The position numbers were made by a program, and so were the translations under genes. A DNA stretch of 64,000 nucleotides from Hydractinia symbiolongicarpus. Lineage: Eukaryota > Cnidaria > Hydrozoa > Anthoathecata > Hydractiniidae. Below are positions 24,301 to 36,000 of this stretch, piece after piece (the first letter of the stretch is position 1; each line of letters starts with the position of its first letter). The stretch lies in contig NC_079878.1 of assembly GCF_029227915.1 (NCBI RefSeq), positions 30,531,501 through 30,595,500 on the forward strand, written 5' to 3'. The notes beneath the pieces are model-generated. The model was not told where the DNA came from. It searched no databases and worked only from the letters and a program-made list of their open reading frames with translations.

Positions 24301-27264
24301 CTATTCAGCGTCTCATCAAAATGAATACATTTTTGAAAACTGCATGTCTCATGCGTTTTAGTGGTGAAAAGATAATTCAAGAAATCGTTCTGGAAATGAG
24401 TTTACTGACAGGGTACTTTCTTTGTATATACTCGACTATACGGGCCAAGCACGGGATTTACGGGAAATCGCGGGTTTTCGTTTGCCGGCGATTAAACTTC
24501 TTTTATTCAGCGTCTCATCAAAAATGAAAACATTTTTGAAAACTGCAAGTCTCATGCGTTTTAGTGGTGAAAAGATAATTTAAAAATTCGTTCTGGAAAT
24601 GAGTTTACTCACAGGGTACTTTCTTTGTATATACTCGACTATACGGGCCAAGCACGGGATTTACGGGAAATCGCGGGTTTTCGTTTGCCGCCGATTAAAC
24701 TTCTTTTATTCAGCGTCTCATCGAAAATGAAAACATTTTTGAAAACTACAAGTCTCGTGCGTTTTAGTGGCGAAAAGATAACTTAAAAAATCGTTCTGGA
24801 AATGAGTTTACTCGCAGGGTACTTTCTTTGTATACTTTTGACTATACGGGCCGAGTCCGGGATTTACGGGAAATCGCGGGTTTTCGTTTGCCGGCGATTA
24901 AACTTCTTTTATTCCGCGTCTCATCAAAAATGAAAACATTTTTGAAAACTACAAGTCTCATGCGTTTTAGTGGTGAAAAAATAATTTAAGATATCGTTTG
25001 GGAAATGAGTTTACTCCCTGGGTATTTTCTTTGTATACATTCGACTATACGGGCCAAGCCGGGATTTACGGGAAATCGCGGGTTTTCGTTTTCCGGCGAT
25101 TAAACTTCTTTCATTCAGCGTCTCATCAAAAATGAAAACATTTTTGAAAACTACAAGTCTCATGCGTTTTAGTGGAGAAAAGATAATTTAAAAAATCGTT
25201 CTGGAAATGAGTTTACTGACAGGGTACTTTCTTTGTATATACTCGACTATACGGGCTAAGCACGGGATTTACAGGAAATCGCGGGTTTTCGTTTGCCGGC
25301 GATTAAACTTCTTTTATTCAGCGTCTCATCAAAAATGAAAACATTTTTGAAAACTGCAAGTCTCATGCGTTTTAGTGGTGAAAAGATAATTTAAAAATTC
25401 GTTCTGGAAATGAGTTTACTCACAGGATACTTTCTTTTTATATACTCGACTATACGGGCCAAGCACGGGATTTACGGGAAATCGCGGGTTTTCGTTTGCC
25501 GGCGATTAAACTTCTTTTATTCCGCGTCTCATCAAAAATGAAAACATTTTTGAAAACTACAAGTCTCATGCGTTTTAGTGGTGAAAAAATAATTTAAGAT
25601 ATCGTTTGGGAAATGAGTTTACTCCCTGGGTATTTTCTTTGTATACATTCGACTATACGGGCCAAGCCGGGATTTACGGGAAATCGCGGGTTTTCGTTTT
25701 CCGGCGATTAAACTTCTTTCATTCAGCGTCTCATCAAAAATGAAAACATTTTTGAAAACTACAAGTCTCATGCGTTTTAGTGGAGAAAAGATAATTGAAA
25801 AAATCGTTCTGGAAATGAGTTTACTGACAGGGTACTTTCTTTGTATATACTCGACTATACGGGCTAAGCACGGGATTTACAGGAAATCGCGGGTTTTCGT
25901 TTGCCGGCGATTAAACTTCTTTTATTCAGCGTCTCATCAAAAATGAAAACATTTTTGAAAACTGCAAGTCTCATGCGTTTTAGTGGTGAAAAGATAATTT
26001 AAAAATTCGTTCTGGAAATGAGTTTACTCACAGGGTACTTTCTTTTTATATACTCGACTATACGGGCCAAGCACGGGATTTACGGGAAATCGCGGGTTTT
26101 CGTTTGCCGCCGATTAAACTTCTTTTATTCCGCGTCTCATCAAAAATGAAAACATTTTTGAAAACTACAAGTCCCATGCGTTTTAGTTGTGAAAAAATAA
26201 TTTAAGATATCGTTCGGGAAATGAGTTTACTCCCTGGGTATTTTCTTTGTATACTTTTGACTATACGGGCCAAGCACAGGATTTACGGGAAATCGCGGGT
26301 TTTTGTTTGCCGGCGATTAAACTTCTTTTATTCAGCGTCTCATCAAAAATGAAAACATTTTTGAAAACTGCAAGTCTCATGCGTTTTAGTGGTGAAAAGA
26401 TAATTTAAAAAATCGTTCTGGAAATGAGTTTCCTCACAGGATACTTTCTTTGTATATACTCGACTATACGGGCCAAGCACGGGATTTACGGGAAATCGCG
26501 GGTTTTCGTTTGCCGGCGATTAAACTTCTTTTATTCAGCGTCTCATCAAAATGAATACATTTTTGAAAACTGCATGTCTCATGCGTTTTAGTGGTGAAAA
26601 GATAATTCAAAAAATCGTTCTGAAAATGAGTTTACTGACAGGGTACTTTCTTTGTATATACTCGACTATACGGGCCAAGCACGGGATTTACGGGAAATCG
26701 CGGGTTTTCGTTTGCCGGCGATTAAACTTCTTTTATTCAGCGTCTCATCAAAAATGAAAACATTTTTGAAAACTGCGAGTCTCATGCGTTTTAGTGGTGA
26801 AAAGATAATTTAAAAATTCGTTCTGGAAATGAGTTTACTCACAGGGTACTTTCTTTGTATATACTCGACTATACGGGCCAAGCACGGGATTTACGGGAAA
26901 TCGCGGGTTTTCGTTTGCCGGCGATTAAACTTCTTTTATTCCGCGTCTCATCAAAAATGAAAACATTTTTGAAAACTACAAGTCGCATGCGTTTTAGTGG
27001 TGAAAAAATAATTTAAGATATCGTTCGGGAAATGAGTTTACTCCCTGGGTATTTTCTTTGTATACTTTTGACTATACGGGCCAAGCACAGGATTTACGGG
27101 AAATCGCGGGTTTTTGTTTGCCGGCGATTAAACTTCTTTTATTCAGCGTCTCATCAAAAATGAAAACATTTTTGAAAACTGCAAGTCTCATGCGTTTTAG
27201 TGGTGAAAAGATAATTTAAAAAATCGTTCTGGAAATGAGTTTTCTCACAGGATACTTTCTTTGT
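21311..27264 (+). repeat. Satellite array up to the LINE, TACTCGAC-type monomers
   Basis: Ordinary monomers, mostly of the TACTCGAC/CCAAGCAC subtype. They include hybrid AAGCACAGG copies, TTTAGTGGCGAAAAG copies and CATTCGAC/CCAAGCCC copies (about 23,210 and 25,040). A recurring composite (CATTCGAC monomer, GTGGAGAAAAG, then GGGCTAAGCACGGG) appears at about 25,040-25,260 and 25,640-25,870, a three-monomer offset. The monomer marker TCATCAAAATGAATAC, one A shorter than usual, occurs at 24,318 and 26,548. No gene is visible. Confidence 0.85.
27260..27264 (+). repeat. Target-site duplication TTTGT, left
   Basis: TTTGT at the end of the upstream monomer sequence (CTTTCTTTGT) is repeated at the right LINE junction. 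The next base out differs (C on the left, A on the right), so the duplication is 5 bp. The neighbouring T-rich sequence leaves an uncertainty of a base or so. Confidence 0.75.
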
Positions 27265-27266
27265 TT

Positions 27267-29042
27267 AGTTATAACACCAACAAAATTATCTTAATCGAGA
27301 AAGAAAAGATAGTCACCGACGAACAAAAATTATGCAAAATCTTCAATGAATATTACACCAACATCACGAAAAATTTACCAATCAAACCAAACGATGATAC
27401 ACATACAGCAACCATTCACGATGCAATCCACTCGTATACTAATCACATCAGTATTTTGAAAATTCGTGAAAATGTGGGTTATGATGAAAAGTTCTATTTT
27501 TCGCTGGTTGAACAGCCTGATGTTCTCAAAGTCATCAAAGACATGGATGCAAAGAAATCTTCTGTTAGTGGTGATTTTCCAGTTTTTATGTTGAAAAAGT
27601 TTATTCATATCTTTGTTCCTATCCTCACAAATATTATAAATTTTTGTTTACAGTCTAATATTTTTCCTGATGATTTAAAACTTGCAGAGGTTATCCCTGT
27701 TTTTAAGAAGGATGACTGTAATGATAAGGAGAACTATAGACCTGTTAGCTTGCTTCCCTGTTTATCAAAGGTTTTTGAAAGAATTATTCTTAATCAAATG
27801 CACACTTTTATGCATGACAAATTCAGCCCTCATCTATCAGGCTTCAGAAAGGGTTATAATACACAATATGCTCTCATTCGAATGATTGAACAATGGAAAA
27901 GCACACTTGATAATAAGGGTGTAGTTGGAGCAGTGCTAATGGACCTTTCAAAAGCTTTTGATACTATCAACCATGATTTGCTTATTGCAAAGCTGCATGC
28001 CTATGGTTTTTCTGAATCTTCTTTATTATTTATTCACTCATACTTGAAAAATCGTTTTCAGAGAACCAGAATAAATTCTTCTTTTAGCGAATGGCTTCCT
28101 CTTCAAGTTGGAGTTCCACAAGGATCAATCTTAGGACCTCCTTTCTTCAATTATTCTATAAACGATTTATTCTGGTTCATTATTCAATCATCCCTTTGTA
28201 ACTTTGCAGATGATAACACCTTATATGCTTGTGAAAATTCATTAGAAGATGTAAAACAAACACTGCTTACAAATTTGGTCATAGTTAATAATTGGTTTTA
28301 TGAAAATTACTTAGCAATAAATTTGAAAAAGTATCAATATATTGTATTAGGTCATCACGATGAAAGTTTGATATTTAACCATTTGAAAATTGCGTGTAAA
28401 TCGTCTGTAGTGCTTCTTGGTGTTACGATTGACTCGAGACTAAACTTTCATTCGCATGTCAAAAACATCTGTAATAAGGCTAGTAGGAAACTCAACGTGC
28501 TTCAAAGGATATCTTCCTTTTTGACACCCAAGATGAAGCGTTTTCTCTTCAATTCATTTATTTTGTCTCAGTTTTCTTACTGTCCCTTAGTATGGATGTT
28601 TTGTGGAAAAGTTGCGAATAATCGAATCAATCGTATTCATGAACGTTGTCTAAGAATCATACAGGACGATATAAATGGCAGTTACGATGAACTTTTATCT
28701 TTATGTAATGTTAAAAATATTCACATCATCAATTTACAGAATTTAATGAAAGAGGTTTACAAATTTTTAAATGGATTGTCACCTCTATATATGAACGAGA
28801 TATTTTCTGTTAGGGAAAACAAGTACAACCTTCGTTGCTTTAATTTGATCAGGCGACCAACTTGTCGGACAACGTACTATGGCTTAAATACTTTATCAAA
28901 TATTGCAGGGAAGCTATGGATATCTGTGCCTGACGCTACAAAGAATGCTCCTTCTCTCGAAGCCTTCCGTAGCTCAATAAAATTTTGGGAAGGTGATGTT
29001 TGCACCTGTAAAATATGCATGGATATACCATACATATTTTAA
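27267..29042 (+). CDS. LINE ORF2 reverse transcriptase, partial (5'-truncated)
   Basis: About 591 codons are open to TAA at 29,040-29,042, with no true start: the first in-frame bases belong to the truncation point. Counting from 27,261 as codon 1, the order is an endonuclease-RT linker (about 1-90), then RT fingers with AEVIPVFKKDD and NYRPVSLLPCLSKVFERII (142-176). Next are SGFRKGYNTQYAL (193-205), motif A MDLSKAFDT with Asp228 and Asp234, and motif B GVPQGSILGP (284-293). Motif C is FADD (315-318; catalytic Asp317/318 at 28,209-28,214), followed by LLGVTIDSRLNFHSHV in the thumb (385-400). The C-terminus ends in CTCKIC (581-586), a Cys cluster seen in related LINEs. The family copies the element RNA into DNA at a nicked target. 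Here the endonuclease is absent, so the product could not work alone. Satellite-like phrases are absent, which confirms foreign origin. Confidence 0.93.
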   Translation, partial: SYNTNKIILIEKEKIVTDEQKLCKIFNEYYTNITKNLPIKPNDDTHTATIHDAIHSYTNHISILKIRENVGYDEKFYFSLVEQPDVLKVIKDMDAKKSSVSGDFPVFMLKKFIHIFVPILTNIINFCLQSNIFPDDLKLAEVIPVFKKDDCNDKENYRPVSLLPCLSKVFERIILNQMHTFMHDKFSPHLSGFRKGYNTQYALIRMIEQWKSTLDNKGVVGAVLMDLSKAFDTINHDLLIAKLHAYGFSESSLLFIHSYLKNRFQRTRINSSFSEWLPLQVGVPQGSILGPPFFNYSINDLFWFIIQSSLCNFADDNTLYACENSLEDVKQTLLTNLVIVNNWFYENYLAINLKKYQYIVLGHHDESLIFNHLKIACKSSVVLLGVTIDSRLNFHSHVKNICNKASRKLNVLQRISSFLTPKMKRFLFNSFILSQFSYCPLVWMFCGKVANNRINRIHERCLRIIQDDINGSYDELLSLCNVKNIHIINLQNLMKEVYKFLNGLSPLYMNEIFSVRENKYNLRCFNLIRRPTCRTTYYGLNTLSNIAGKLWISVPDATKNAPSLEAFRSSIKFWEGDVCTCKICMDIPYIF

Positions 29043-29164
29043 CTTTACTTATTTATTTATTTATTTTTCTTATTTTTTATCGCTGTTTGCCTTGTTTTAC
29101 GTTTTGTTGTCGATTTAAATTAGTTATTTAAATACTATTGTATCTATCGACGTTAAATAAAGAG
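29043..29164 (+). other. LINE 3' untranslated region
   Basis: Short AT-rich stretch after the RT stop codon. It starts with a run of about four TTTA units (CTTATTTATTTATTTATTT) and has no further open frame. It leads into the polyadenylation signal. Confidence 0.8.
29156..29161 (+). promoter_or_regulatory. Polyadenylation signal AATAAA of the LINE
   Basis: AATAAA within GTTAAATAAAGAG, 114 bp after the stop codon and immediately before the A-rich tail. Its position fits the 3' end of the retrotransposon transcript. Confidence 0.75.
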
Positions 29165-29187
29165 AAAATCAAAAAAAAAATCAAAAA
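29165..29187 (+). other. A-rich LINE tail, A4-TC-A10-TC-A5
   Basis: The element ends in A runs broken twice by TC and abuts the target duplication directly. This is the reverse-transcription start end of the insertion. The interrupted A tail could be a templated simple repeat or a decayed poly(A). Confidence 0.8.
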
Positions 29188-29192
29188 TTTGT
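29188..29192 (+). repeat. Target-site duplication TTTGT, right
   Basis: Second copy of TTTGT, after which the monomer continues as ATATACTCGACTATACGGGCC. Removing the insert plus one TTTGT restores a normal monomer. Confidence 0.75.
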
Positions 29193-29299
29193 ATATACTC
29201 GACTATACGGGCCAAGCACGGGATTTACGGGAAATCGCGGGTTTTCGTTTGCCGGCGATTAAACTTCTTTTATTCAGCGTCTCATCAAAATGAATACAT

Positions 29300-32200
29300 T
29301 TTTGAAAACTGCAAGTCTCGTGCGTTTTAGTGGTGAAAAGATAATTTAAAAAATCGTTCTGGAAATGAGTTTACTGACAGGGTACTTTCTTTGTATATAC
29401 TCGACTATACGGGCCAAGCACGGGATTTACGGGAAATCGCGGGTTTTCGTTTGCCGGCGATTAAACTTCTTTTATTCACCGTCTCATCAAAAATGAAAAC
29501 ATTTTTGAAAACTGCAAGTCTCATGCGTTTTAGTGGTGAAAAGATAATTTAAAAATTCGTTCTGGAAATGAGTTTACTCACAGGGTACTTTCTTTGTATA
29601 TACTCGACTATACGGGCCAAGCACGGGATTTACGGGAAATCGCGGGTTTTCGTTTGCCCCCGATTAAACTTCTTTTATTCAGCGTCTCATCAAAAACGAA
29701 AACATTTTTGAAAACTGCAAGTCTCATGCGTTTTAGTGGTGAAAAGATAATTTAAAAATTCGTTCTGGAAATGAGTTTACTCACAGGGTACTTTCTTTGT
29801 ATATACTCGACTATACGGGCCAAGCACGGGATTTACGGGAAATCGCGGGTTTTCGTTTGCCGCCGATTAAACTTCTCTTATTCAGCGTCTCATCGAAAAT
29901 GAAAACATTTTTGAAAACTACAAGTCTCGTGCGTTTTAGTGGCGAAAAGATAATTTAAAAAATCGTTCTGGAAATGAGTTTACTCACAGGGTACTTTCTT
30001 TGTATATACTCGACTATACAGGCCAAGCACGGGATTTACGGGAAATCGCGGGTTTTCGTTTGCCGGCGATTAAACTTCTTTTATTCCGCGTCTCATCAAA
30101 AATGAAAACATTTTCGAAAACTACAAATCTTATGCGTTTTAGTGGTGATAAAATAATTTAAAAAATCGTTCGGGAAATGAGTTTACTCCCTGGGTACTTT
30201 CTTTGTACACATTCGACTATACCGGCCAAGCCCGGGATTTACGGGAAATCGCGGGTTTTCGTTTTCCTGCGATTAAACTTCTTTCATTCAGCGTCTCATC
30301 AAAAATGAAAACATTTTTGAAAACTACAAGTCTCATGCGTTTTAGTGGAGAAAAGATAATTTAAAAAATCGTTCTGGAAATGAGTTTACTGACAGGGTAC
30401 TTTCTTTGTATATACTCGACTATACGGGCCAAGCACGGGATTTACGGGAAATCGCGGGTTTTCGTTTGCCGGCGATTAAACTTCTTTTATTCACCGTCTC
30501 ATCAAAAATGAAAACATTTTTGAAAACTGCAAGTCTCATGCGTTTTAGTGGTGAAAAGATAATTTAAAAATTCGTTCTGGAAATGAGTTTACTCACAGGG
30601 TACTTTCTTTGTATATACTCGACTATACGGGCCAAGCACGGGATTTACGGGAAATCGCGGGTTTTCGTTTGCCCCCGATTAAACTTCTTTTATTCAGCGT
30701 CTCATCAAAAATGAAAACATTTTTGAAAACTGCAAGTCTCATGCGTTTTAGTGGTGAAAAGATAATTTAAAAATTCGTTCTGGAAATGAGTTTACTCACA
30801 GGGTACTTTCTTTGTATATACTCGACTATACGGGCCAAGCACGGGATTTACGGGAAATCGCGGGTTTTCGTTTGCCGCCGATTAAACTTCTCTTATTCAG
30901 CGTCTCATCGAAAATGAAAACATTTTTGAAAACTACAAGTCTCGTGCGTTTTAGTGGCGAAAAGATAATTTAAAAAATCGTTCTGGAAATGAGTTTACTG
31001 ACAGGGTACTTTCTTTGTATATACTCGACTATACGGGCCAAGCACGGGATTTACGGGAAATCGCGGGTTTTCGTTTGCCGGCGATTAAACTTCTTTTATT
31101 CACCGTCTCATCAAAAATGAAAACATTTTTGAAAACTGCAAGTCTCATGCGTTTTAGTGGTGAAAAGATAATTTAAAAATTCGTTCTGGAAATGAGTTTA
31201 CTCACAGGGTACTTTCTTTGTATATACTCGACTATACGGGCCAAGCACGGGATTTACGGGAAATCGCGGGTTTTCGTTTGCCCCCGATTAAACTTCTTTT
31301 ATTCAGCGTCTCATCAAAAATGAAAACATTTTTGAAAACTGCAAGTCTCATGCGTTTTAGTGGTGAAAAGATAATTTAAAAATTCGTTCTGGAAATGAGT
31401 TTACTCAAAGGGTACTTTCTTTGTATATACTCGACTATACGGGCCAAGCACGGGATTTACGGGAAATCGCGGGTTTTCGTTTGCCGGCGATTAAACTTCT
31501 TTTATTCACCGTCTCATCAAAAATGAAAACATTTTTGAAAACTGCAAGTCTCATGCGTTTTAGTGGTGAAAAGATAATTTAAAAATTCGTTCTGGAAATG
31601 AGTTTACTCACAGGGTACTTTCTTTGTATATACTCGACTATACGGGCCAAGCACGGGATTTACGGGAAATCGCGGGTTTTCGTTTGCCCCCGATTAAACT
31701 TCTTTTATTCAGCGTCTCATCAAAAATGAAAACATTTTTGAAAACTGCAAGTCTCATGCGTTTTAGTGGTGAAAAGATAATTTAAAAATTCGTTCTGGAA
31801 ATGAGTTTACTCACAGGGTACTTTCTTTGTATATACTCGACTATACGGGCCAAGCACGGGATTTACGGGAAATCGCGGGTTTTCGTTTGCCGCCGATTAA
31901 ACTTCTCTTATTCAGCGTCTCATCGAAAATGAAAACATTTTTGAAAACTACAAGTCTCGTGCGTTTTAGTGGCGAAAAGATAATTTAAAAAATCGTTCTG
32001 GAAATGAGTTTACTCACAGGGTACTTTCTTTGTATATACTCGACTATACGGGCCAAGCACGGGATTTACGGGAAATCGCGGGTTTTCGTTTGCCGGCGAT
32101 TAAACTTCTTTTATTCCGCGTCTCATCAAAAATGAAAACATTTTCGAAAACTACAAATCTTATGCGTTTTAGTGGTGATAAAATAATTTAAAAAATCGTT

Positions 32201-35200
32201 CGGGAAATGAGTTTACTCCCTGGGTACTTTCTTTGTACACATTCGACTATACCGGCCAAGCCCGGGATTTACGGGAAATCGCGGGTTTTCGTTTTCCGGC
32301 GATTAAACTTCTTTTATTCAGCGTCTCATCAAAAATGAAAACATTTTTGAAAACTGCAAGTCTCATGCGTTTTAGTGGTGAAAAGATAATTTAAAAATTC
32401 GTTCTGGAAATGAGTTTACTCACAGGGTACTTTCTTTGTATATACTCGACTATACGGGCCAAGCACGGGATTTACGGGAAATCGCGGGTTTTCGTTTGCC
32501 CCCGATTAAACTTCTTTTATTCAGCGTCTCATCAAAAACGAAAACATTTTTGAAAACTGCAAGTCTCATGCGTTTTAGTGGTGAAAAGATAATTTAAAAA
32601 TTCGTTCTGGAAATGAGTTTACTCACAGGGTACTTTCTTTGTATATACTCGACTATACGGGCCAAGCACGGGATTTACGGGAAATCGCGGGTTTTCGTTT
32701 GCCGCCGATTAAACTTCTCTTATTCAGCGTCTCATCGAAAATGAAAACATTTTTGAAAACTACAAGTCTCGTGCGTTTTAGTGGCGAAAAGATAATTTAA
32801 AAAATCGTTCTGGAAATGAGTTTACTCACAGGGTACTTTCTTTGTATATACTCGACTATACGGGCCAAGCACGGGATTTACGGGAAATCGCGGGTTTTCG
32901 TTTGCCGGCGATTAAACTTCTTTTATTCCGCGTCTCATCAAAAATGAAAACATTTTCGAAAACTACAAATCTTATGCGTTTTAGTGGTGATAAAATAATT
33001 TAAAAAATCGTTCGGGAAATGAGTTTACTCCCTGGGTACTTTCTTTGTACACATTCGACTATACCGGCCAAGCCCGGGATTTACGGGAAATCGCGGGTTT
33101 TCGTTTTCCGGCGATTAAACTTCTTTCATTCAGCGTCTCATCAAAAATGAAAACATTTTTGAAAACTACAAGTCTCATGCGTTTTAGTGGAGAAAAGATA
33201 ATTTAAAAAATCGTTCTGGAAATGAGTTTACTGACAGGGTACTTTCTTTGTATATACTCGACTATACGGGCCAAGCACGGGATTTACGGGAAATCGCGGG
33301 TTTTCGTTTGCCGGCGATTAAACTTCTTTTATTCACCGTCTCATCAAAAATGAAAACATTTTTGAAAACTGCAAGTCTCATGCGTTTTAGTGGTGAAAAG
33401 ATAATTTAAAAATTCGTTCTGGAAATGAGTTTACTCACAGGGTACTTTCTTTGTATATACTCGACTATACGGGCCAAGCACGGGATTTACGGGAAATCGC
33501 GGGTTTTCGTTTGCCCCCGATTAAACTTCTTTTATTCAGCGTCTCATCAAAAATGAAAACATTTTTGAAAACTGCAAGTCTCATGCGTTTTAGTGGTGAA
33601 AAGATAATTTAAAAATTCGTTCTGGAAATGAGTTTACTCACAGGGTACTTTCTTTGTATATACTCGACTATACGGGCCAAGCACGGGATTTACGGGAAAT
33701 CGCGGGTTTTCGTTTGCCGCCGATTAAACTTCTCTTATTCAGCGTCTCATCGAAAATGAAAACATTTTTGAAAACTACAAGTCTCGTGCGTTTTAGTGGC
33801 GAAAAGATAATTTAAAAAATCGTTCTGGAAATGAGTTTACTCACAGGGTACTTTCTTTGTATATACTCGACTATACGGGCCAAGCACGGGATTTACGGGA
33901 AATCGCGGGTTTTCGTTTGCCGGCGATTAAACTTCTTTTATTCCGCGTCTCATCAAAAATGAAAACATTTTCGAAAACTACAAATCTTATGCGTTTTAGT
34001 GGTGATAAAATAATTTAAAAAATCGTTCGGGAAATGAGTTTACTCCCTGGGTACTTTCTTTGTACACATTCGACTATACCGGCCAAGCCCGGGATTTACG
34101 GGAAATCGCGGGTTTTCGTTTTCCGGCGATTAAACTTCTTTCATTCAGCGTCTCATCAAAAATGAAAACATTTTTGAAAACTACAAGTCTCATGCGTTTT
34201 AGTGGAGAAAGAATAATTTAAAAAATCGTTCTGGAAATGAGTTTCCTCACAGGATACTTTCTTTGTATATACTCGACTATACGGGCCAAGCACGGGATTT
34301 ACGGGAAATCGCGGGTTTTCGTTTGCCGGCGATTAAACTTCTTTTATTCAGCGTCTCATCAAAAATGAATACATTTTTGAAAACTGCAAGTCTCATGCGT
34401 TTTAGTGGTGAAAAGATAATTCAAAAAATCGTTCTGGAAATGAGTTTACTGACAGGGTACTTTCTTTGTATATACTCGACTATACGGGCCAAGCACGGGA
34501 TTTACGGGAAATCGCGGGTTTTCGTTTGCCGGCGATTAAACTTCTTTTATTCAGCGTCTCATCAAAAATGAAAACATTTTTGAACACTGCAAGTCTCATG
34601 CGTTTTAGTGGTGAAAAGATAATTTAAAAATTCGTTCTGGAAATGAGTTTACTCACAGGGTACTTTCTTTTTATATACTCGACTATACGGGCCAAGCACG
34701 GGATTTACGGGAAATCGCGGGTTTTCGTTTGCCGCTGATTAAACTTCTTTTATTCCGCGTCTCATCAAAAATGAAAACATTTTTGAAAACTGCAAGTCTC
34801 ATGCGTTTTAGTGGTGAAAAAATAATTTAAGATATCGTTCGGGAAATGAGTTTACTCCCTGGGTATTTTCTTTGTATACTTTTGACTGTACGAGCCAAGC
34901 ACAGGATTTACGGGAAATCGCGGGTTTTTGTTTGCCGGCGATTAAACTTCTTTTATTCAGCGTCTCATCAAAAATGAAAACATTTTTGAAAACTGCAAGT
35001 CTCATGCGTTTTAGTGGTTAAAAGATAATTTAAAAAATCGTTCTGGAAATGAGTTTCCTCACAGGATACTTTCTTTGTATATACTCGACTATACGGGCCA
35101 AGCACGGGATTTACGGGAAATCGCGGGTTTTCGTTTGCCGGCGATTAAACTTCTTTTATTCAGCGTCTCATCAAAATGAATACATTTTTGAAAACTGCAA

Positions 35201-36000
35201 GTCTCATGCGTTTTAGTGGTGAAAAGATAATTTAAAAATTCGTTCTGGAAATGAGTTTACTCACAGGGTACTTTCTTTGTATATACTCGACTATACGGGC
35301 CAAGCACGGGATTTACGGGAAATCGCGGGTTTTCGTTTGCCCCCGATTAAACTTCTTTTATTCAGCGTCTCATCAAAAATGAAAACATTTTTGAAAACTG
35401 CAAGTCTCATGCGTTTTAGTGGTGAAAAGATAATTTAAAAATTCGTTCTGGAAATGAGTTTACTCACAGGGTACTTTCTTTGTATATACTCGACTATACG
35501 GGCCAAGCACGGGATTTACGGGAAATCGCGGGTTTTCGTTTGCCGCCGATTAAACTTCTCTTATTCAGCGTCTCATCGAAAATGAAAACATTTTTGAAAA
35601 CTACAAGTCTCGTGCGTTTTAGTGGCGAAAAGATAATTTAAAAAATCGTTCTGGAAATGAGTTTACTCACAGGGTACTTTCTTTGTATATACTCGACTAT
35701 ACGGGCCAAGCACGGGATTTACGGGAAATCGCGGGTTTTCGTTTGCCGGCGATTAAACTTCTTTTATTCCGCGTCTCATCAAAAATGAAAACATTTTCGA
35801 AAACTACAAATCTTATGCGTTTTAGTGGTGATAAAATAATTTAAAAAATCGTTCGGGAAATGAGTTTACTCCCTGGGTACTTTCTTTGTACACATTCGAC
35901 TATACGGGCCAAGCCCGGGATTTACGGGAAATCGCGGGTTTGCGTTTTCCGGCGATTAAACTTCTTTCATTCAGCGTCTCATCAAAAATGAAAACATTTT
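29300..36000 (+). repeat. Higher-order block family with GTACACATTCGAC and TTGCCCCCGATT monomers
   Basis: A recurrent series of about five monomers: CTGACAGGG with TTCACCGTCTC, then TTTGCCCCCGATT, then GCCGCCGATTAAACTTCTC, then TTTAGTGGCGAAAAG, then GTGATAAAATAATTT with GTACACATTCGAC. The GTACACATTCGAC marker lies at 30,205, 32,235, 33,047, 34,062 and 35,888. The gaps of 2,030, 812, 1,015 and 1,826 bp equal 10, 4, 5 and 9 monomers. The unit has therefore been amplified with monomers added or lost between copies. Confidence 0.82.

Larger units (their letters stand above)
1..27264 (+). repeat. Satellite array, left segment, ~203-bp monomer
   Basis: The whole stretch is a head-to-tail tandem repeat with a period of 202-203 bp: TACAAG recurs at 1, 204, 406, 608, 811 and so on. 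All copies read in the same direction and I found no inverted monomer. Landmarks in nearly every copy, in order, are GCGTTTTAGTGG, GATAATTTAAAA, GGAAATGAGTTTACT, CTTTGTATA, GACTATACGGGCC, ATTTACGGGAAATCGCGGG, TTTGCCGGCGATTAAAC, GCGTCTCATC and AAAATGAAAACATTTTT. The period is not a multiple of three, and copies differ by scattered substitutions and 1-bp indels, so this is non-coding satellite DNA. It runs off the left edge of the window. The right end is the LINE insertion point. No other gene or element is visible in it. Confidence 0.97.
27265..29187 (+). mobile_element. 5'-truncated non-LTR retrotransposon (CR1/Jockey-type LINE)
   Basis: A single 1.92-kb non-satellite insertion. The monomer sequence stops after GATACTTTCTTTGT and resumes at TTTGTATATACTC. 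Within it are one long open frame ending at 29,042 with reverse transcriptase motifs, a short AT-rich 3' tail region, AATAAA, and an A-rich end. No long terminal repeats are present. The element starts inside the region that links endonuclease to RT, so ORF1, the AP endonuclease and the 5' UTR are missing. That is typical of incomplete target-primed reverse transcription. A 5-bp target duplication TTTGT flanks it. Clade assignment (CR1, L2, Rex1, Jockey and relatives) is unresolved without a phylogeny. The insert is probably immobile, but its unbroken frame suggests it is young. Confidence 0.95.

Noticed and set aside
27261-27263. TTG at 27,261 as the start codon of the RT gene.
   Set aside because: These bases are satellite target sequence before the LINE junction. 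The RT frame is a truncated internal fragment with no native start.
1-27264. CRISPR array, suggested by many short regular repeats.
   Set aside because: The whole 203-bp unit is repeated with no unique spacers, no cas genes are present, and the context is eukaryotic.
27375-27608. Minus-strand open frame opposite the start of the LINE RT frame.
   Set aside because: It lies wholly inside the sense RT frame and has no recognisable domain, so it is a shadow.
29048-29070. TTTA-rich run after the RT stop as a separate microsatellite locus.
   Set aside because: Only about four units, within the LINE 3' UTR. It is better described as part of the element.
27265-29187. LTR retrotransposon, group II intron or retron as the source of the RT.
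   Set aside because: There are no flanking long repeats, integrase, protease or RNase H signature. The RT motifs, AATAAA, A-rich tail and short target duplication fit a non-LTR LINE. Bacterial RT systems do not fit the satellite context.
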